DNA from: Crocinitomicaceae bacterium
Lineage (GTDB): Bacteria > Bacteroidota > Bacteroidia > Flavobacteriales_D > Crocinitomicaceae
DNA: 15,451 nt
Assembly: GCA_027084145.1 (NCBI GenBank)
Contig: JALWLM010000254.1
Span: 1 to 15,451, forward strand
Direction: 5' to 3'
In this document: positions 1 through 7,444 of the stretch, one piece after another
Layout of the letters: each line of letters begins with the position of its first letter
Numbering within the stretch: the first letter of the stretch is position 1
Position numbers and translations under genes: made by a program
The notes under the pieces: generated by a model
Database searches by the model: none
Told to the model about the DNA's origin: nothing
The model's input: the letters and a program-made list of their open reading frames with translations, nothing else

Positions 1-909
1 TTTATTTTTTGAAATACTCAAAAACCGTTCATGTGCTTTTTGGATGAGTTTTGCAGGTTTCACATAATCATCTCCTCTCTGAACAGGTCCATAAGTACTT
101 ACTCCCAACCAATCAATATAATTATCTCCCGGGTAGTAATATACAGGGTTATTCCACCATTCTTCAGGGTCATCGTTTACATCAAAATGAAAAAACCAAG
201 TCAAATTATTTGCTCCTTGTGCATTGCAAAGGTCAATGATGTGTCGATAAGCATCTCTAAAGATTTCAGGTCCGTCAGGATAATCAGCTTGTCCATAACC
301 GTCTTTAGTTCCCCCTCCATAATATATCCCATTCCATGAAAACCATTGTCCATTCACCTCTGTACCAAACTCTACTAATAATGGATGATTTATATTCTTA
401 GCTTCATTTGCCCAAGCAATGATGGCGGCATCATGTTTGCCATTTATAATATCTAATAAACTCAACGTAGGATCCTTTTGAGCCTCTTCAAATTCACTTC
501 GGAACATTATTCGAATAAACGGTGTTTTCCCTGTAGATAATATTGTATTTACATCTTGTATTGGAAAAATTAAACTATCCATCCAATTATTTGAAAAATA
601 TGCCCAAGCAATAGGTTTTCCTGACGATTCTTCAAATGAATATATTGCTTGTGATGAAACCTCATCTTCTGTCCCACCAAAATCCGGAAAGGAAGCAATA
701 TATTTCTGACCATTAGTAGGAGGAATCAATTTACCATTTAAAAACGAACATTCTGATAAGAATAAATTATCTGCTACTAATTTTTGATACGTTTTACAAG
801 AGCGTTTTCCCGATGTAATTTTTAAATAAGTATTATCAAAATTTTCATCCCACCATGATAGGGCATAAATATCGTCATAGTTTTTAATTTCCTTAAAATA
901 ATCTTTCAT
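1..909 (-). CDS. GH26-like glycoside hydrolase, 3' end cut by window edge and probably 5'-truncated
   Basis: The frame is open from the left edge to a start candidate ATG at 909-907 (303 codons, no stop). Residues ~65-303 resemble a family GH26 (beta-mannanase-like) TIM barrel: the segment FGTEVNGQWFSWNG (about 181-194) matches the acid/base region of the family, with E184 the likely acid/base, followed by the aromatic-rich run around 239-272. The nucleophile glutamate would lie beyond the left edge. Residues 1-45, with ALSWWDENFDNTYLKI at about 16-31, look like the last helix and strand of another GH26 domain. In-frame codons upstream of the ATG (SKSKWM) continue that resemblance for a few residues before the frame becomes the antisense of the neighbouring signal peptide. 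There is no signal peptide at the start, unlike secreted GH26 enzymes. The gene therefore looks like the 3' part of a tandem-domain enzyme that lost its 5' end, although a short intact gene is possible. Family assignment is from memory of motifs. Confidence 0.7.
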   Translation of the reverse strand, partial: MKDYFKEIKNYDDIYALSWWDENFDNTYLKITSGKRSCKTYQKLVADNLFLSECSFLNGKLIPPTNGQKYIASFPDFGGTEDEVSSQAIYSFEESSGKPIAWAYFSNNWMDSLIFPIQDVNTILSTGKTPFIRIMFRSEFEEAQKDPTLSLLDIINGKHDAAIIAWANEAKNINHPLLVEFGTEVNGQWFSWNGIYYGGGTKDGYGQADYPDGPEIFRDAYRHIIDLCNAQGANNLTWFFHFDVNDDPEEWWNNPVYYYPGDNYIDWLGVSTYGPVQRGDDYVKPAKLIQKAHERFLSISKNK

Positions 910-950
910 CCATTTACTCTTAGAATGAAATAATGAATAATGTTTCTTAC

Positions 951-1739
951 ATGAAAAAGAAAGTATTATTATTTGCAGCAGCAACAATGATTACAGCTGG
1001 TGCTTCTGCACAACTTTCAGTAGGGTTGAAAACAGGATATACAATGCCTACGAAGTCCACTGTTATAGGTACCGAAACTAATGGTACAACAACTACTAAC
1101 ATTTATGGGTCCTTTACAAAAGGAATACCGGTGTCATTAGAATTCGCTTATATGCTTAGCGACAATATTGGAATTCAAATGGATGCAACTTATTTAATGG
1201 GATCTGAAATCATGACAAACTCTATTTCGAGTACTTCATTCGATATGAAAGCTTACTCTAAATCTTCACAAATAAGATTAGCGCCTCAATTAAGATTCGA
1301 ATTAGATAACATTTATAGTAGAATGGGATTAATGATTCCTGTAGGAGGAAAAACAACATTCAGACAAGAGCAAACAACTACAATACCACTACTTGGTACA
1401 AGTGAAACAATTATTGAAGGAGAATCAAAAGGAAGTCTTTCTATTGGTTATGTTGGAGCAATTGGATACCAAATGGATTTTGGTGATAACCTTCAATTAT
1501 TTGGTGAATTTGAAGTTGTTTCTCTATCTATTAAAAGTAAAAGTCAAGAGATTACGAGATACGATGTTGACGGGATTGATCAAACGTCAGGAATGACTAC
1601 TAGCCAACTTCAAACTGAATATGTTGATGAACTTGACAGTAGCGCCTCTACATCTCCAAGTGAGCCAAGTAAAGCTTTAGCGGGAATAGCTCCTTTTAGC
1701 AGCTATGGATTCCAAGTTGGTGTAAGAATCAAGCTATAA
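951..1739 (+). CDS. Outer-membrane beta-barrel protein
   Basis: This is a secreted protein of 262 residues from the ATG at 951. That start gives a clean signal peptide, MKKKVLLFAAATMITAGASA, with cleavage before Q; the ATG at 933 would add six residues and spoil the charged N terminus. The mature part alternates short polar and aromatic or hydrophobic strands with Gly-rich turns (LSVGLKTGYTMP, IGIQMDATYLMG, SIGYVGAIGYQMDFGDN), typical of 8-12-stranded barrels of the OmpW/OMP_b-brl type. A long polar Ser/Thr/Asp loop (about 205-245) precedes the last strand, which ends GFQVGVRIKL. The terminator at 1763-1795 follows directly. No clear TAnnTTTG box is visible upstream; the closest is TAGTTTTT at 878-885, inside the neighbouring glycosidase gene. 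The role is unknown: it could be a porin, an adhesin or a structural barrel. Confidence 0.75.
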   Translation: MKKKVLLFAAATMITAGASAQLSVGLKTGYTMPTKSTVIGTETNGTTTTNIYGSFTKGIPVSLEFAYMLSDNIGIQMDATYLMGSEIMTNSISSTSFDMKAYSKSSQIRLAPQLRFELDNIYSRMGLMIPVGGKTTFRQEQTTTIPLLGTSETIIEGESKGSLSIGYVGAIGYQMDFGDNLQLFGEFEVVSLSIKSKSQEITRYDVDGIDQTSGMTTSQLQTEYVDELDSSASTSPSEPSKALAGIAPFSSYGFQVGVRIKL

Positions 1740-1762
1740 AAATAATATATATATTATTTATC

Positions 1763-1795
1763 AAAAAATCCTACTCAAATGAGTAGGATTTTTTT
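1763..1795 (+). terminator. Intrinsic terminator after the beta-barrel gene
   Basis: The stem AAATCCTACTC / GAGTAGGATTT closes a four-base AAAT loop, with an A-run before it and a run of seven T after it. The symmetry means it could also stop transcription arriving from the other side. It separates the barrel gene from the dehydrogenase gene. Confidence 0.9.
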
Positions 1796-1811
1796 ATGCC
1801 CAAACTTTCAT

Positions 1812-1819
1812 TAAATTTG
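1812..1819 (+). promoter_or_regulatory. Bacteroidetes-type -7 box (TAAATTTG) for the dehydrogenase gene
   Basis: The box matches TAnnTTTG exactly and lies between the preceding terminator and the ATGs at 1835 and 1844. Transcription would start near 1824-1826, giving a leader of 10-20 bases. No convincing TTG -33 element is present about 19 bases upstream, where the terminator T-run lies. The box excludes the upstream in-frame ATG at 1796 as the real start. Confidence 0.55.
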
Positions 1820-1834
1820 CCTTCAAAATTTAAC

Positions 1835-2734
1835 ATGAATAGTATGAAAAAAATAGCTGTTTTAGGAGCAGGTACAATGGGAAATGGAATTGTACACACT
1901 TTTGCTCAATTCGGATATAAAGTCAATTTAATTGACATTTCTGAAAAAGCCATTGAAAAAGGTATGGCGACAATTACAAAAAACTTAGACAGACAAGTTG
2001 CCAAAGAAAAAATATCAAGTGAGGATAAAGAACGAACTCTTCAAAACATTACAACTTTCACCAACATGAAAGAAGGAGTTCAAGGAGTAGAACTTGTCGT
2101 AGAAGCTGCCACAGAAAATGTCGAATTAAAATTGAATATTTTTAAAGACTTAGATCAATATACAGATGAAAAAACAATTTTGGCGACAAACACATCCTCT
2201 ATCTCTATTACAAAAATAGCGGCTGCCACCTCTAGACCTGAAAAGGTAATCGGAATGCATTTCATGAATCCGGTTCCCATTATGAAATTAGTCGAAATCA
2301 TTCGAGGATATTCCACTTCCGATGAAGTAACCAACACGATTATGGAAATTTCTAAAAGCTTAAAAAAAGTTCCCGTCGAAGTGAATGATTATCCGGGGTT
2401 TGTGGCCAATAGAATATTGATGCCTATGATTAATGAAGCTATCATTACTTTAAACGAAGGTGTCGCAGGAGTTGAAGAAATTGATACTGTAATGAAACTC
2501 GGAATGGCTCACCCTATGGGACCGCTACAATTGGCTGACTTTATCGGATTAGACGTTTGTCTCGCTATTATGAATGTCCTTTATGAAGGTTTAGGTAATC
2601 CTAAATACGCACCTTGTCCTTTACTTGTAAATATGGTTACTGCCGGAAAACTTGGAGTAAAATCAGGTGAAGGATTCTACTCTTGGACACATGGTACAAA
2701 AGAATTAATCGTTGCTGATAACTTTAAAAAATAA
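1835..2734 (+). CDS. hbd: 3-hydroxybutyryl-CoA dehydrogenase (3-hydroxyacyl-CoA dehydrogenase family)
   Basis: This cytoplasmic NAD(P)-dependent enzyme interconverts (S)-3-hydroxyacyl-CoA and acetoacetyl/3-oxoacyl-CoA in beta-oxidation, butanoate metabolism or aromatic degradation. Numbered from the ATG at 1844 (296 aa; 299 aa from 1835), the Rossmann motif GAGTMG is at 8-13. The catalytic set is complete and correctly spaced: S118 in TNTSSIS, H139 in GMHFMNP, E151 in KLVEII and N189 in FVANRI. The C-terminal helical dimerisation domain contains the usual HPMGPLQLADFIGLD and GVKSGEGFYSW segments. Length is normal for single-function family members (~280-300). The longer frame from 1796 starts inside the upstream terminator and is unlikely. 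Both ends are bounded by terminators, so it is probably monocistronic. No neighbouring beta-oxidation genes are present, so the exact substrate is not indicated. Confidence 0.93.
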   Translation: MNSMKKIAVLGAGTMGNGIVHTFAQFGYKVNLIDISEKAIEKGMATITKNLDRQVAKEKISSEDKERTLQNITTFTNMKEGVQGVELVVEAATENVELKLNIFKDLDQYTDEKTILATNTSSISITKIAAATSRPEKVIGMHFMNPVPIMKLVEIIRGYSTSDEVTNTIMEISKSLKKVPVEVNDYPGFVANRILMPMINEAIITLNEGVAGVEEIDTVMKLGMAHPMGPLQLADFIGLDVCLAIMNVLYEGLGNPKYAPCPLLVNMVTAGKLGVKSGEGFYSWTHGTKELIVADNFKK

Positions 2735-2762
2735 TTACACCTTTATTTTTACAATAGAATAG

Positions 2763-2790
2763 AAGCCCTTCATAAATGAGGGGCTTTATT
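2763..2790. terminator. Shared terminator between convergent dehydrogenase and B12-operon ends
   Basis: The stem AAGCCCTTCAT / ATGAGGGGCTT (11 bp with one G-T wobble, two- to four-base loop) is followed on the plus strand by the T-rich TTTATTATTTTT. It starts 28 bases after the dehydrogenase stop and ends just past the methyltransferase stop on the other strand. The T-tract is good for plus-strand transcription and weaker for minus-strand transcription. Confidence 0.85.
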
Positions 2791-3367
2791 ATTTTTCAAG
2801 TATTATGAACAATTCTCGTCCTTTCCTTGGAGGTATAGAGTTGTAGCATTCTTCCATTTTTATTTTTGAAAAATAAGGTTTGAAATATTCCAAATATTCT
2901 TCCTTTGTACCTCCAAACGGTGGACCTCCTTCAAAATCACAATTAAAAAATAAACCGACTAACTTTCCACTCTGAAGCAGTAACTCATCGACTTTTTTTG
3001 CATAATCACCTCTTCTGTCCGGATCAATCGCACAAAACATCGTTTGTTCAATAATTAAATCGTATTGCCCTTTATGCAAGAAAAAATCTTCTACAAACAT
3101 ATTTTTTTTGGAAAACCCACAGCGTTCATGTAATTTCTCTAAAGGGATTTGAACATAATCTAATACATAAACATTCTTAAAGCCATTACGGTATAAATAT
3201 TCGGCTTCATAAGCGTTTCCACATCCCGGAATTAAAATCCTTAAAGATTTATCTTTTAATTGATCGAAATAAGTTTTCAAAGGTGCAGAAACGTCTCCTA
3301 TATCCCAACCTGTTTGCTGATTCAAATAACGTTCTTCCCAGAAATCTTTTGTTAGTTCATTTTTCAT
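2789..3367 (-). CDS. TPMT-family SAM-dependent methyltransferase, last gene of the B12 operon
   Basis: This is a cytoplasmic class I methyltransferase of 192 residues, the usual length of bacterial thiopurine methyltransferase-like proteins. The N-terminal FWEERY..QQTGWDIG (about 9-24) and the SAM-binding loop LIPGCGNAYEAEYL (about 44-57) are diagnostic. The acidic residue after strand 2 is in VYVLDYVQ, and the family block YDLIIEQTMFCAIDP...R..YA is followed by GGPPFGGTKEEYLEYF. Family members S-methylate thiols or detoxify chalcogen anions; the substrate here is unknown. Its ATG overlaps the stop of the upstream T9SS-protein gene by four bases (ATGA, 3364-3367), so translation is probably coupled and the gene should follow cobalamin riboswitch control. 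A methyltransferase is not an expected member of a B12 uptake operon, so it may use or protect corrinoids, or may simply be linked by chance. Confidence 0.85.
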   Translation of the reverse strand: MKNELTKDFWEERYLNQQTGWDIGDVSAPLKTYFDQLKDKSLRILIPGCGNAYEAEYLYRNGFKNVYVLDYVQIPLEKLHERCGFSKKNMFVEDFFLHKGQYDLIIEQTMFCAIDPDRRGDYAKKVDELLLQSGKLVGLFFNCDFEGGPPFGGTKEEYLEYFKPYFSKIKMEECYNSIPPRKGRELFIILEK

Positions 3368-4338
3368 TTTTTCATAATCTTTCGGATGATTCGCTTACCG
3401 TTATTCTCTAATGATAAAAAATAAACCCCCTCTGATTTCAATGCTATTTTTTTCTGACTATATATACTTCCCTCTTCAATTACTCTCCCTGAAATATCCA
3501 TTAAGACATAATCAAATTCCCCATCTACCTTTATTAAAAATGTTTCTTTTGTAGGGTTCGGATAAATTTCTAATGATGAAAAGTTATCCTCTTTTATATT
3601 CGATGTAGACGGAGAATAAACATTAATCACACCCACAGCATCCAAATCAAATCCACCTGTAGCAAACGGAGTGGTAAAAGGATCGTTAATCATATTCCCG
3701 TATCTGTCCGGCGTTCCATACTGAGGGTCAATACTTCCCACAACATCAATAATCCTTATATGTGTGACAGAATCAATATTGATTCCTGTAGAATCCGTTA
3801 ATTCTTCCAAATCAAAAGGTGTTCCGTAATTCGCTTTATATTTTCCCGCTAAGTTATAAAGGTAACGACAGTCCAAACTCCCAAAACCTCCGACTTGTGT
3901 CGTTGTTTGCGTTTCGGATACTGCAGGAAATCTTACATAATTAATTCCATCTGAACTCACTTCTACTACTGCTAATTCTAAAAAAGTCTCATTAAAACTA
4001 TTTTCAAAAACAACAAAATCAGGTCCTTGACCATTGGATATAATAGTATCAAACGTAAGTATTGCCATTCCTCCATCACCAAGAGAAACAACATTAGGGT
4101 TATCAGCAGGACCCAACGCGTCTGAATCCGTACCATGAGAAACGACTCCCATACTTTGATCCGTGATATCTACCCAACCCCTTATTACTGTTGCTCCTGT
4201 GGCCCAATACTGAATAATTGAACTGTCTTTATGAATTGCTGTAGATCCGGGTTGTCCTGCCGGCGGAGCAAAAGATTGAGCAAAAGAAGTTAATGTCCCT
4301 AAACTCATCACTAAAATAGTTGCTATTCTCTTTTTCAT
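3364..4338 (-). CDS. T9SS-sorted surface protein of the B12 locus
   Basis: This protein has 324 residues. A signal peptide (MKKRIATILVMSLGTLTSFAQ) precedes a ~230-residue beta-rich domain. That domain contains the block DFVVFENSFNETFLELAVVE with VSSDG..YVRFP, then GSIDPQYGTPDRYGNMINDP and GGFDLDAVGV. I recognise this as a Bacteroidota 'cell surface protein' family that recurs beside BtuB-like receptors, but I know no assigned fold. The C-terminal 69 residues (from about 256) are a type A T9SS sorting domain: LEIYPNP at 256-262, a central DISGRVIEEG turn and the end GVYFLSLENNGKRIIRKIMKK. The protein is therefore expected outside the cell or anchored on the outer membrane. It begins 17 bases after the lipoprotein stop and overlaps the methyltransferase start. 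Inferred role: corrinoid binding or assistance to the receptor. Gut Bacteroides B12 loci encode extra surface B12 binders (BtuH), and I cannot say whether this is the same family. Confidence 0.8.
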   Translation of the reverse strand: MKKRIATILVMSLGTLTSFAQSFAPPAGQPGSTAIHKDSSIIQYWATGATVIRGWVDITDQSMGVVSHGTDSDALGPADNPNVVSLGDGGMAILTFDTIISNGQGPDFVVFENSFNETFLELAVVEVSSDGINYVRFPAVSETQTTTQVGGFGSLDCRYLYNLAGKYKANYGTPFDLEELTDSTGINIDSVTHIRIIDVVGSIDPQYGTPDRYGNMINDPFTTPFATGGFDLDAVGVINVYSPSTSNIKEDNFSSLEIYPNPTKETFLIKVDGEFDYVLMDISGRVIEEGSIYSQKKIALKSEGVYFLSLENNGKRIIRKIMKK

Positions 4339-4355
4339 TGATTCATCATTTTAAT

Positions 4356-5414
4356 TTAATCATAAAAAACAATGTTATTAGGGTTTAACCCTACATGATA
4401 ACTTTGAATATACGTTCCGGAAGAAGAATACTCTCTAATATATCCCGTATTGGTAAACTCCATTGCATCTGATATATAAATCTTATCATTAATCGGATTG
4501 TAAGTTATACCATACAAGGTTGTTATTCCTGAATTGTCAATAAAACTAGAATTTAAAACACTTTCGGTTTGTGGGTCAAACAATGACACGTTACTTGTTT
4601 GTGTATTAAAATCATAATTTGCGATCAAAAATTGATCTCCCTTTTTTTCAATTTCAGAAGCATTAATGTTTAAATATTCCAGCACTGTATTTGTTTGACT
4701 ACTGACTCTTGTAATCGCTGTGGGAATTGTTGAATAATCTCCTCTTGTAATTACATAAACATCTCCTTGATTATCAGCTATAACTTGCCCGGGGTTTTTA
4801 CCAATCGTAATCTTCATTGTTTCCGTTTCCGTTACTAAATCAACCACAGATAAAGTCGAATCGACATCCGGAAAACTCAAACCACCCGAATTTGCAACGT
4901 ACAATGTATGATTAACAATTGTTAGACCTTCGGGGTTCTCTCCTACCTTAATTCGGTTGGTAATCGTTAACGAAGCCGTATCTAAAACATCTACATAACC
5001 GTCATAACAAGTGATATAACCTTTTCCGTTTTTAAAAACGATATATCTAGGTTGTTTCGCTATATTGTTTTCTATCATGGAAATTTGCTCAATGGGCTCA
5101 AATGTACTTGCATTTAACACTTCAATCGTACTTGATACATTTACAATAATGTATATTTTCCCTCCGTAACGTTGAATATCATTGCCTGTATCTCCCAACA
5201 TTCGTCCTGCTTTTGTTTGAAAAAATTGATTATCAATATCTCCGGAAGAAAAATCTACCCAAGACACTGTAGAATTATTTTGTTGAAATAAACCTTCACA
5301 AAGTACCAGCATTCCGTTTTTAAGCACGACAGGTGTATTTTCCGGTTTTGGTTCTTTCTTTTTACAAGAAACAAGAAGAACTACTACTAATAATAAATAT
5401 TTAATTAAACGCAT
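4356..5414 (-). CDS. BtuG-like beta-propeller lipoprotein
   Basis: This protein has 352 residues. The signal peptide ends in a lipobox with Cys17 (VVLLVSC), followed by a Lys-rich linker (KKKEPKPEN), so it is a lipoprotein, probably on the outer membrane. The rest is a repeated four-strand pattern of a YncE-type propeller: blades such as KIYIIVNVSSTIEVLNAST, GYVDVLDTASLTITNRIKVG with NPEGLTIV, TLYVANSGG, STLSVVDLVTE with ITIGKNPGQVIADNQGDVYV, and DKIYISDAMEF. This matches the architecture of BtuG, the surface lipoprotein that captures vitamin B12 and caps BtuB in Bacteroides (established for that genus). Its start overlaps the end of the receptor gene by 14 bases, which fits stoichiometric coupled translation of a receptor-cap pair. 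Cobalamin binding is inferred from fold and riboswitch context. Propellers are versatile, so a different ligand cannot be excluded from the sequence alone. Confidence 0.82.
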   Translation of the reverse strand: MRLIKYLLLVVVLLVSCKKKEPKPENTPVVLKNGMLVLCEGLFQQNNSTVSWVDFSSGDIDNQFFQTKAGRMLGDTGNDIQRYGGKIYIIVNVSSTIEVLNASTFEPIEQISMIENNIAKQPRYIVFKNGKGYITCYDGYVDVLDTASLTITNRIKVGENPEGLTIVNHTLYVANSGGLSFPDVDSTLSVVDLVTETETMKITIGKNPGQVIADNQGDVYVITRGDYSTIPTAITRVSSQTNTVLEYLNINASEIEKKGDQFLIANYDFNTQTSNVSLFDPQTESVLNSSFIDNSGITTLYGITYNPINDKIYISDAMEFTNTGYIREYSSSGTYIQSYHVGLNPNNIVFYD

Positions 5415-7383
5415 AACTCAATGATATTAAATAATTTCTACCCGGCATAACAAATGAACGAATATAAGCATAAGGAACATCCAATATATTTTTCACCGCT
5501 GCTTGAAGTCTCAATACATGTTTTTTTATCGGGAGAGTATAGAAAAAAATAACATCAGAAATCAAAAAACCCTCAACCCGATTTTGCAAAACATTTTCAT
5601 TTAAGGAATAACGATCACTTATTCCATAGTTCGATAAACGCAATCCAAAACGTTGGTAATAAAGAGAGGCATCCATATTCATCGTGTGCACGGGAACATA
5701 AGCCACTTGATGTTTATAAGTCGGAGAACCTTTTTTTGTGATATCTACGGTCCTTTGATAAGAATAATTGACTGACATTTCAATTTTCCATTGATGACTC
5801 ATCCTCAAATGAGCCGATAAAATCGTTTCATAACCGTAAACAGCTACTTTTCCCACATTCTGCATCGACCAAATAAATAAATTCTTTGTAGGAACAGCTA
5901 CAATTTTATTTTTCACTCTATTGTGATAAATATTATTTTTAAAATTTATATGCCAATTCTTTTTTCTTATAGGCATAAAACGAAGACTATAATTAAATTG
6001 ATGTGCATCTTCAGGTAACAATAGTGTATTTCCTATATTATTGTAATACAATTCATTAAATGTTGGCATACGGAAAGAATTTCGATACCATATTTCATGT
6101 TTCCATCTCCATTGCCCCGATACCGAACTTCGATAACCAAGAAATGGATTGATTCTCCATCTATCCTGACCTTCTAATCCTGTTTTGTTTTCTTCATTAA
6201 CATATTGTGTGGATAAATCCAAAAAGAAATTACTTCCTGAAAGGAACATATATTTTCCTCCTATTAGCCCATAGGTATGCAAACGTTCCGGTTCGCCAAT
6301 TACACTTCCCACAGCACGAACACTACTCCATACTTCTTCAAAACCTCCATGAAGTTCCCATTGGTCGTTTCTCCAACTCAATGTAACTCCCGCCGTCCAA
6401 AAACGATTGGTATAAGTTACATCGATTCCTCCTGAATTATTCAAAAAAGTAGGATCTGTATAATTAAGCACATTAAAGTTTCCATTGGTATAAAGTCTGG
6501 TTGCCCATCTGTTTTTATGAATAAAAACATCCATGAAAAGTTTTCTGTCCTCCGTTTTCATTCTTTCATCTTGTGTGTTGTTATATAAAATAACAGCCCC
6601 GGGAAGTGCTTGATTTATTTTAGATTGCTTATATCCCAAACGCATCGATACTTTGTTTTTCCAACGAAATCCTACTGTAGAACGAATAGCGTAATCTTCA
6701 TAATCATTATTGATTCTAATACCTTTTAAATATTGATTTCCGTTCAAAAATAAATACGGATAATTTCCTTGTGAGATCTTTCTTGTTCCCGAAAGAGATA
6801 TCATCCAATTTTTTGGACAATACTTTCCTGCCAAGTAACCCATTTTTTGACCAAATGAACCCACTTTTAAGGTTGTTCTTATTTGAAGAGTGTCCGATGA
6901 GAAAGTATTTTCAAATGTTTTTAATAAAAAATTACTCCCTGAAACTTGTGCTGAGACAGGTAACATTAATTGCGATCTTCTTCCTACAGATGATACCACA
7001 CCTACAATGTTTTCAACGTCAATTTGTCCTAAATTCACCTGTCCCGTTTGCATATTTTGAATAGAAAATCCATCTCCTACAATTGTTGTATGAGTCGCCC
7101 CCATGCTCCTCATTGAAACTGTTTTCAAACCTCCTAAGCTACCATAACTCTTTAATGTCGTGCCCGGAATTTTTTGAAGTAATTCACCGACATCTACGGG
7201 AGTAAGTTCCTCTATTTCTTTTTCTGAAAGTCCCGAATGATAATCATATTTCTCAAAATCTATGGCTTGAATGATAACAACTTCTTCCAAACGTTGTATC
7301 GTATCCTTCTCTTTTTTTTGAGAAAAAGAAAATTCCGCTTTAAAAAAAACGAATAATGCTATGAAAAAATGTAATATTCTCAT
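5401..7383 (-). CDS. btuB: TonB-dependent outer-membrane receptor, BtuB-like (corrinoid importer)
   Basis: This protein has 660 residues. The signal peptide MRILHFFIALFVFFKAEFSFS is followed by a TonB-box-like stretch LEEVVIIQA (about 32-40). A plug domain covers about 50-160, with DVGELLQKIPGTTLKSYGS, VSMRSMGATHTTIVGDG and the GQIDVENIVGVVSS strand. The remainder is a 22-strand barrel ending in YLISLSYAFN. The length is close to BtuB (about 600) and shorter than SusC-type receptors; there is no N-terminal CarboxypepD_reg domain. The assignment to cobalamin rests on the upstream cobalamin riboswitch and the overlapping BtuG-like gene rather than on specific residues. The gene begins 61 bases after the DUF4465 gene, and a terminator-like hairpin in that gap ends 8 bases before its ATG, so expression probably depends on read-through. 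Confidence 0.87.
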   Translation of the reverse strand: MRILHFFIALFVFFKAEFSFSQKKEKDTIQRLEEVVIIQAIDFEKYDYHSGLSEKEIEELTPVDVGELLQKIPGTTLKSYGSLGGLKTVSMRSMGATHTTIVGDGFSIQNMQTGQVNLGQIDVENIVGVVSSVGRRSQLMLPVSAQVSGSNFLLKTFENTFSSDTLQIRTTLKVGSFGQKMGYLAGKYCPKNWMISLSGTRKISQGNYPYLFLNGNQYLKGIRINNDYEDYAIRSTVGFRWKNKVSMRLGYKQSKINQALPGAVILYNNTQDERMKTEDRKLFMDVFIHKNRWATRLYTNGNFNVLNYTDPTFLNNSGGIDVTYTNRFWTAGVTLSWRNDQWELHGGFEEVWSSVRAVGSVIGEPERLHTYGLIGGKYMFLSGSNFFLDLSTQYVNEENKTGLEGQDRWRINPFLGYRSSVSGQWRWKHEIWYRNSFRMPTFNELYYNNIGNTLLLPEDAHQFNYSLRFMPIRKKNWHINFKNNIYHNRVKNKIVAVPTKNLFIWSMQNVGKVAVYGYETILSAHLRMSHQWKIEMSVNYSYQRTVDITKKGSPTYKHQVAYVPVHTMNMDASLYYQRFGLRLSNYGISDRYSLNENVLQNRVEGFLISDVIFFYTLPIKKHVLRLQAAVKNILDVPYAYIRSFVMPGRNYLISLSYAFN

Positions 7384-7391
7384 CTATCTAC

Positions 7392-7419
7392 AAAAAAGGG
7401 GAAAGACATATCCTTCCCC
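7392..7419 (-). terminator. Intra-operon terminator/attenuator before btuB
   Basis: Read on the minus strand, GGGGAAGGA / TCTTTCCCC (9 bp with one G-U wobble) closes a TATG loop and is followed by six T. It meets the criteria for an intrinsic terminator, yet lies between two genes of the same operon, 26 bases after the DUF4465 stop and 8 bases before the btuB start. No TAnnTTTG box lies between it and btuB. Confidence 0.8.
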
Positions 7420-7444
7420 TCTTTCCTTTATTTCATCTGTAAAA

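Noticed and set aside
31..339. Plus-strand open frame at the left edge
   Set aside because: It is antisense to the GH26-like frame, whose protein has clear family motifs; the plus-strand translation is rich in Ile/Ser with no domain pattern.
1741..1757. AT-dinucleotide run after the beta-barrel gene
   Set aside because: It is a short low-complexity stretch expected in AT-rich intergenic DNA next to a terminator.
1796..1834. Earlier in-frame start for the dehydrogenase
   Set aside because: The ATG lies at the end of a terminator T-run and upstream of an exact TAnnTTTG box; the family starts at MKKIAVLGAG.
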